Translations under genes and position numbers: made by a program | The notes under the pieces: generated by a model | Told to the model about the DNA's origin: nothing | Databases searched by the model: none | Seen by the model: only the letters and a program-made list of their open reading frames with translations | Shown: piece by piece, positions 62,534 through 64,000 of the stretch | Layout of the letters: the number at the start of each line of letters is the position of its first letter | Position numbering within the stretch: position 1 is the first letter of the stretch | From: DASTFP01 sp963816855 | GTDB taxonomy: Bacteria > Verrucomicrobiota > Verrucomicrobiia > Chthoniobacterales > Terrimicrobiaceae | DNA: 64,000 bases | Reading direction: 5' to 3' | NCBI GenBank assembly: GCA_963816855.1 | Contig: CAWFMA010000032.1 | Span: forward strand, 1 to 64,000

Positions 62534-62923
62534 ATGAATTTTCGTGTTCTCTTCTTGCTGTTCATCGTACCGGGCTTGCATGCCGAGCTTCCTCCCTCCG
62601 CCTACGAGGCCATGCAGGCCAAAGCGGCCGAGCAGCTGGAAATTGAAGTTTTGCGCGTAAGCGTCGAAACCGGCGAATCGCCGACTCAGAAAGACGTTCA
62701 CGTGGTGGCGCTGACCGTGAAGGTAATTCGCACCGGCAGCGATCTAAAGCCCAACGAAATAATAAACATTCTCTATTCGATCAGAGACCACCCGCAGGGC
62801 TGGCAAGGCGCCGGCGAGGTGCCGATTCCAGCCGAGAAGGCGCACTCCGTCGCCTATCTAACCAGGATGGAATCCGGCGATTTTGCGCCGGCGGCGGGCC
62901 GGATGAGCTTCAGCAATTTCTAG
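62534..62923 (+). CDS. small secreted hypothetical protein
   Basis: A 129-residue protein with a signal peptide (NFRVLFLLFIVPGLHAE) and a soluble beta-rich domain (IEVLRVSVETGESPTQKDVH then VVALTVKVIRTGS). No cysteine or catalytic motif. It lies between panB and a CDF transporter. Family not recognised. Confidence 0.65.
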   Translation: MNFRVLFLLFIVPGLHAELPPSAYEAMQAKAAEQLEIEVLRVSVETGESPTQKDVHVVALTVKVIRTGSDLKPNEIINILYSIRDHPQGWQGAGEVPIPAEKAHSVAYLTRMESGDFAPAAGRMSFSNF

Positions 62924-62946
62924 GCTTCGCAACCCAAGGAGATTTC

Positions 62947-63879
62947 GTGGATTCAATGGGTCACCGGGCTCACGAAAGCCGCCGGCTTTTGTTGACCGGG
63001 GTTTTCATCAATCTGATCCTGGCTCTCGCGAAGATCGCCGGAGGCATACTGGGTCGCTCCAACGCCTTGATTGCCGATGGTATTGAATCATCCCTCGATG
63101 TGTTGAGCTCCGCAATGATGTGGGGCGCTATCAAGTACGCCGAGCGGCCGCCTGATAGCGATCACCCCTACGGACACGGGAAAATGGAATCACTTGCCGC
63201 CGTGGCCGGTTCTTTGTTGTTGATCGTAGCGGGCGCGGCGCTTGGCGTGCGCAGCATCCATGAGATATTCTTCCCACACCGATTCGCGGGACCGAACAGC
63301 GTTCCGGCTGGTTTCACCTTGGTCGTTCTTGGGGCGACCATCGTTCTCAAAGAGTCGCTTTTTCGATTGGTCCGTCTGAGAAGCGCCGCCCTGCAAAGCA
63401 AAGCCCTTGAAGCTGATGCCTTGCACCATCGCTCCGACGCGCTGACGTCCCTTGCGGCGGCTGTCGGCATTTCGTCTGCCTTGATCGGTGGGCCTTCCTG
63501 GGCGCGAGCGGACGATTGGGCCGCTCTCTTTTCGTGTGCGGTCATCATTTTCAACGGTCTCGGAATGCTAAAAGAATCCATCGGGGAGGTCTTGGACGCG
63601 CAGGCCGCCCCCGAATTGGTTACGGAAATTCTGGAGGCGGTCCGCGAGGTCCCGGGCGTCACCAGCGCAGAGAAATGCCGCGTTCGGAAGAGCGGTCTCA
63701 TGCGATTTGCCGACATTCATGTCCGCGTCTTGGGCGATTGCACGGTGCATGAAGGCCACGAGATCGCACATTGCGTGAAAAATCGGCTCTTGGAGGGAGA
63801 TTTTCACCTCGCCGATGTCGTGGTTCACATTGAGCCGGAGACTTTCGAAGACCGGGAGAATTTCACGTCACCGCCTTGA
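62947..63879 (+). CDS. cation diffusion facilitator (metal efflux) transporter
   Basis: A 310-residue inner-membrane transporter that exports divalent metal, usually zinc, iron or cobalt, by proton exchange. Metal-site residues lie in ALIADGIESSLDVLSS and LEADALHHRSDALTSLAAAV, and HPYGHGKMESLAAVAGSLLL is a family mark. A cytoplasmic C-terminal domain follows (EVPGVTSAEKCRVRKSG, HVRVLGDCTVHEGHEIAHCV). GTG 62947 has a strong AAGGAG about 7 bp upstream. Metal specificity unknown. Confidence 0.92.
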   Translation: MDSMGHRAHESRRLLLTGVFINLILALAKIAGGILGRSNALIADGIESSLDVLSSAMMWGAIKYAERPPDSDHPYGHGKMESLAAVAGSLLLIVAGAALGVRSIHEIFFPHRFAGPNSVPAGFTLVVLGATIVLKESLFRLVRLRSAALQSKALEADALHHRSDALTSLAAAVGISSALIGGPSWARADDWAALFSCAVIIFNGLGMLKESIGEVLDAQAAPELVTEILEAVREVPGVTSAEKCRVRKSGLMRFADIHVRVLGDCTVHEGHEIAHCVKNRLLEGDFHLADVVVHIEPETFEDRENFTSPP

Positions 63880-64000
63880 GCCTCTTTCGCCCAGCGGCCA
63901 CCAGCAAGTTGCAGGCTTCCGCGCAAAGCAACGGGATTTCGCTTTCCGACGGCTGCACCTCGCCAGCGAGGCGGCTCAGCGAGGTGCGACGGTGTGGTGA
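63863..64000 (-). CDS. possible C-terminal end of a gene running in from the right
   Basis: On the minus strand an open frame enters at 64000 and stops at TGA 63863-63865, 17 bp inside the CDF gene. It encodes 45 residues (GEVQPSESEIPLLCAEACNL then LVAAGRKRLKAVT) that read like the end of a protein. I recognise no family and the rest is outside the window. Confidence 0.3.
   Translation of the reverse strand, partial: SPHRRTSLSRLAGEVQPSESEIPLLCAEACNLLVAAGRKRLKAVT

Overview
This 64 kb window fits a free-living, Gram-negative-type bacterium of the Verrucomicrobiota (a soil Chthoniobacter/Udaeobacter-like lineage is my best guess). The grounds are indirect. Menaquinone genes are of the futalosine type (mqnE-mqnA), there is a GlgX/TreY/maltokinase storage-sugar block, many small secreted or lipobox proteins occur, and ECF sigma/anti-sigma operons lie beside DUF362, DUF2868/DUF3482 and squalene/phytoene-synthase genes. 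No rRNA is present, so the assignment is inference.

Region 1 (1-15203) is an accessory island in the 3' part of a tRNA-Ser(UGA) gene (15174-15263, minus strand). Tyrosine recombinases sit near both ends, pointing inward: an intact one at 147-1409 and a second at 13733-14860 that has lost its start. A 22-bp direct repeat lies outside both, and the first 12 bases of the window match the T-arm of the tRNA. The left cargo (1537-4851) is a small, tightly overlapping set of element genes ending in a truncated BT4734/VirE-N-like (primase-associated) gene. The middle (about 4808-12680) is a decaying patchwork. It holds an arylsulfatase with an eroded start, a formylglycine-generating enzyme that would activate it, and relics of an NHL/streptogramin-lyase-like protein, an SphA-like protein, a Tn3 transposase, a cation:proton antiporter and a HAD phosphatase. 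It also has REP-like palindromes, a terminase-small-subunit-like gene and an outer-membrane barrel.

Region 2 (15264-34733) is chromosome: a zinc alcohol dehydrogenase with a potentially structured leader, divergent metR/metE, and a CHASE3-PAS hybrid histidine kinase. A maltokinase-glgX-treY cluster follows (treY frameshifted), then a transglutaminase, two small membrane proteins, an ECF sigma factor, and a second ECF sigma operon (sigma, putative anti-sigma, HtrA-like protein without its catalytic triad). It ends with a frameshifted ketopantoate reductase.

Region 3 (34910-54611) holds an orphan nuoD, then the compact minus-strand run uvrB-holA-nrdR-ATP-cone-like gene-hinT. Next are mqnE-mqnA, hemW with a gamma-glutamylcyclotransferase-like gene, a DUF362 protein coupled to a squalene/phytoene-synthase-like gene, ilvD, a TPR membrane protein, a secreted peroxiredoxin, lepB, lepA, and a membrane protein coupled to a nucleosidase.

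Region 4 (54628-64000) has the DUF2868/DUF3482 membrane-GTPase pair divergent from a biosynthetic run: trpA-dapF-dapA-dapB-folK-panB, a small secreted protein and a CDF metal transporter. The dap genes supply lysine and meso-diaminopimelate; panB with the distant panE belongs to pantothenate synthesis.

Several otherwise conserved genes (treY, panE, the FGE gene) carry single-base frameshifts, so assembly or sequencing errors must be weighed against genuine decay.
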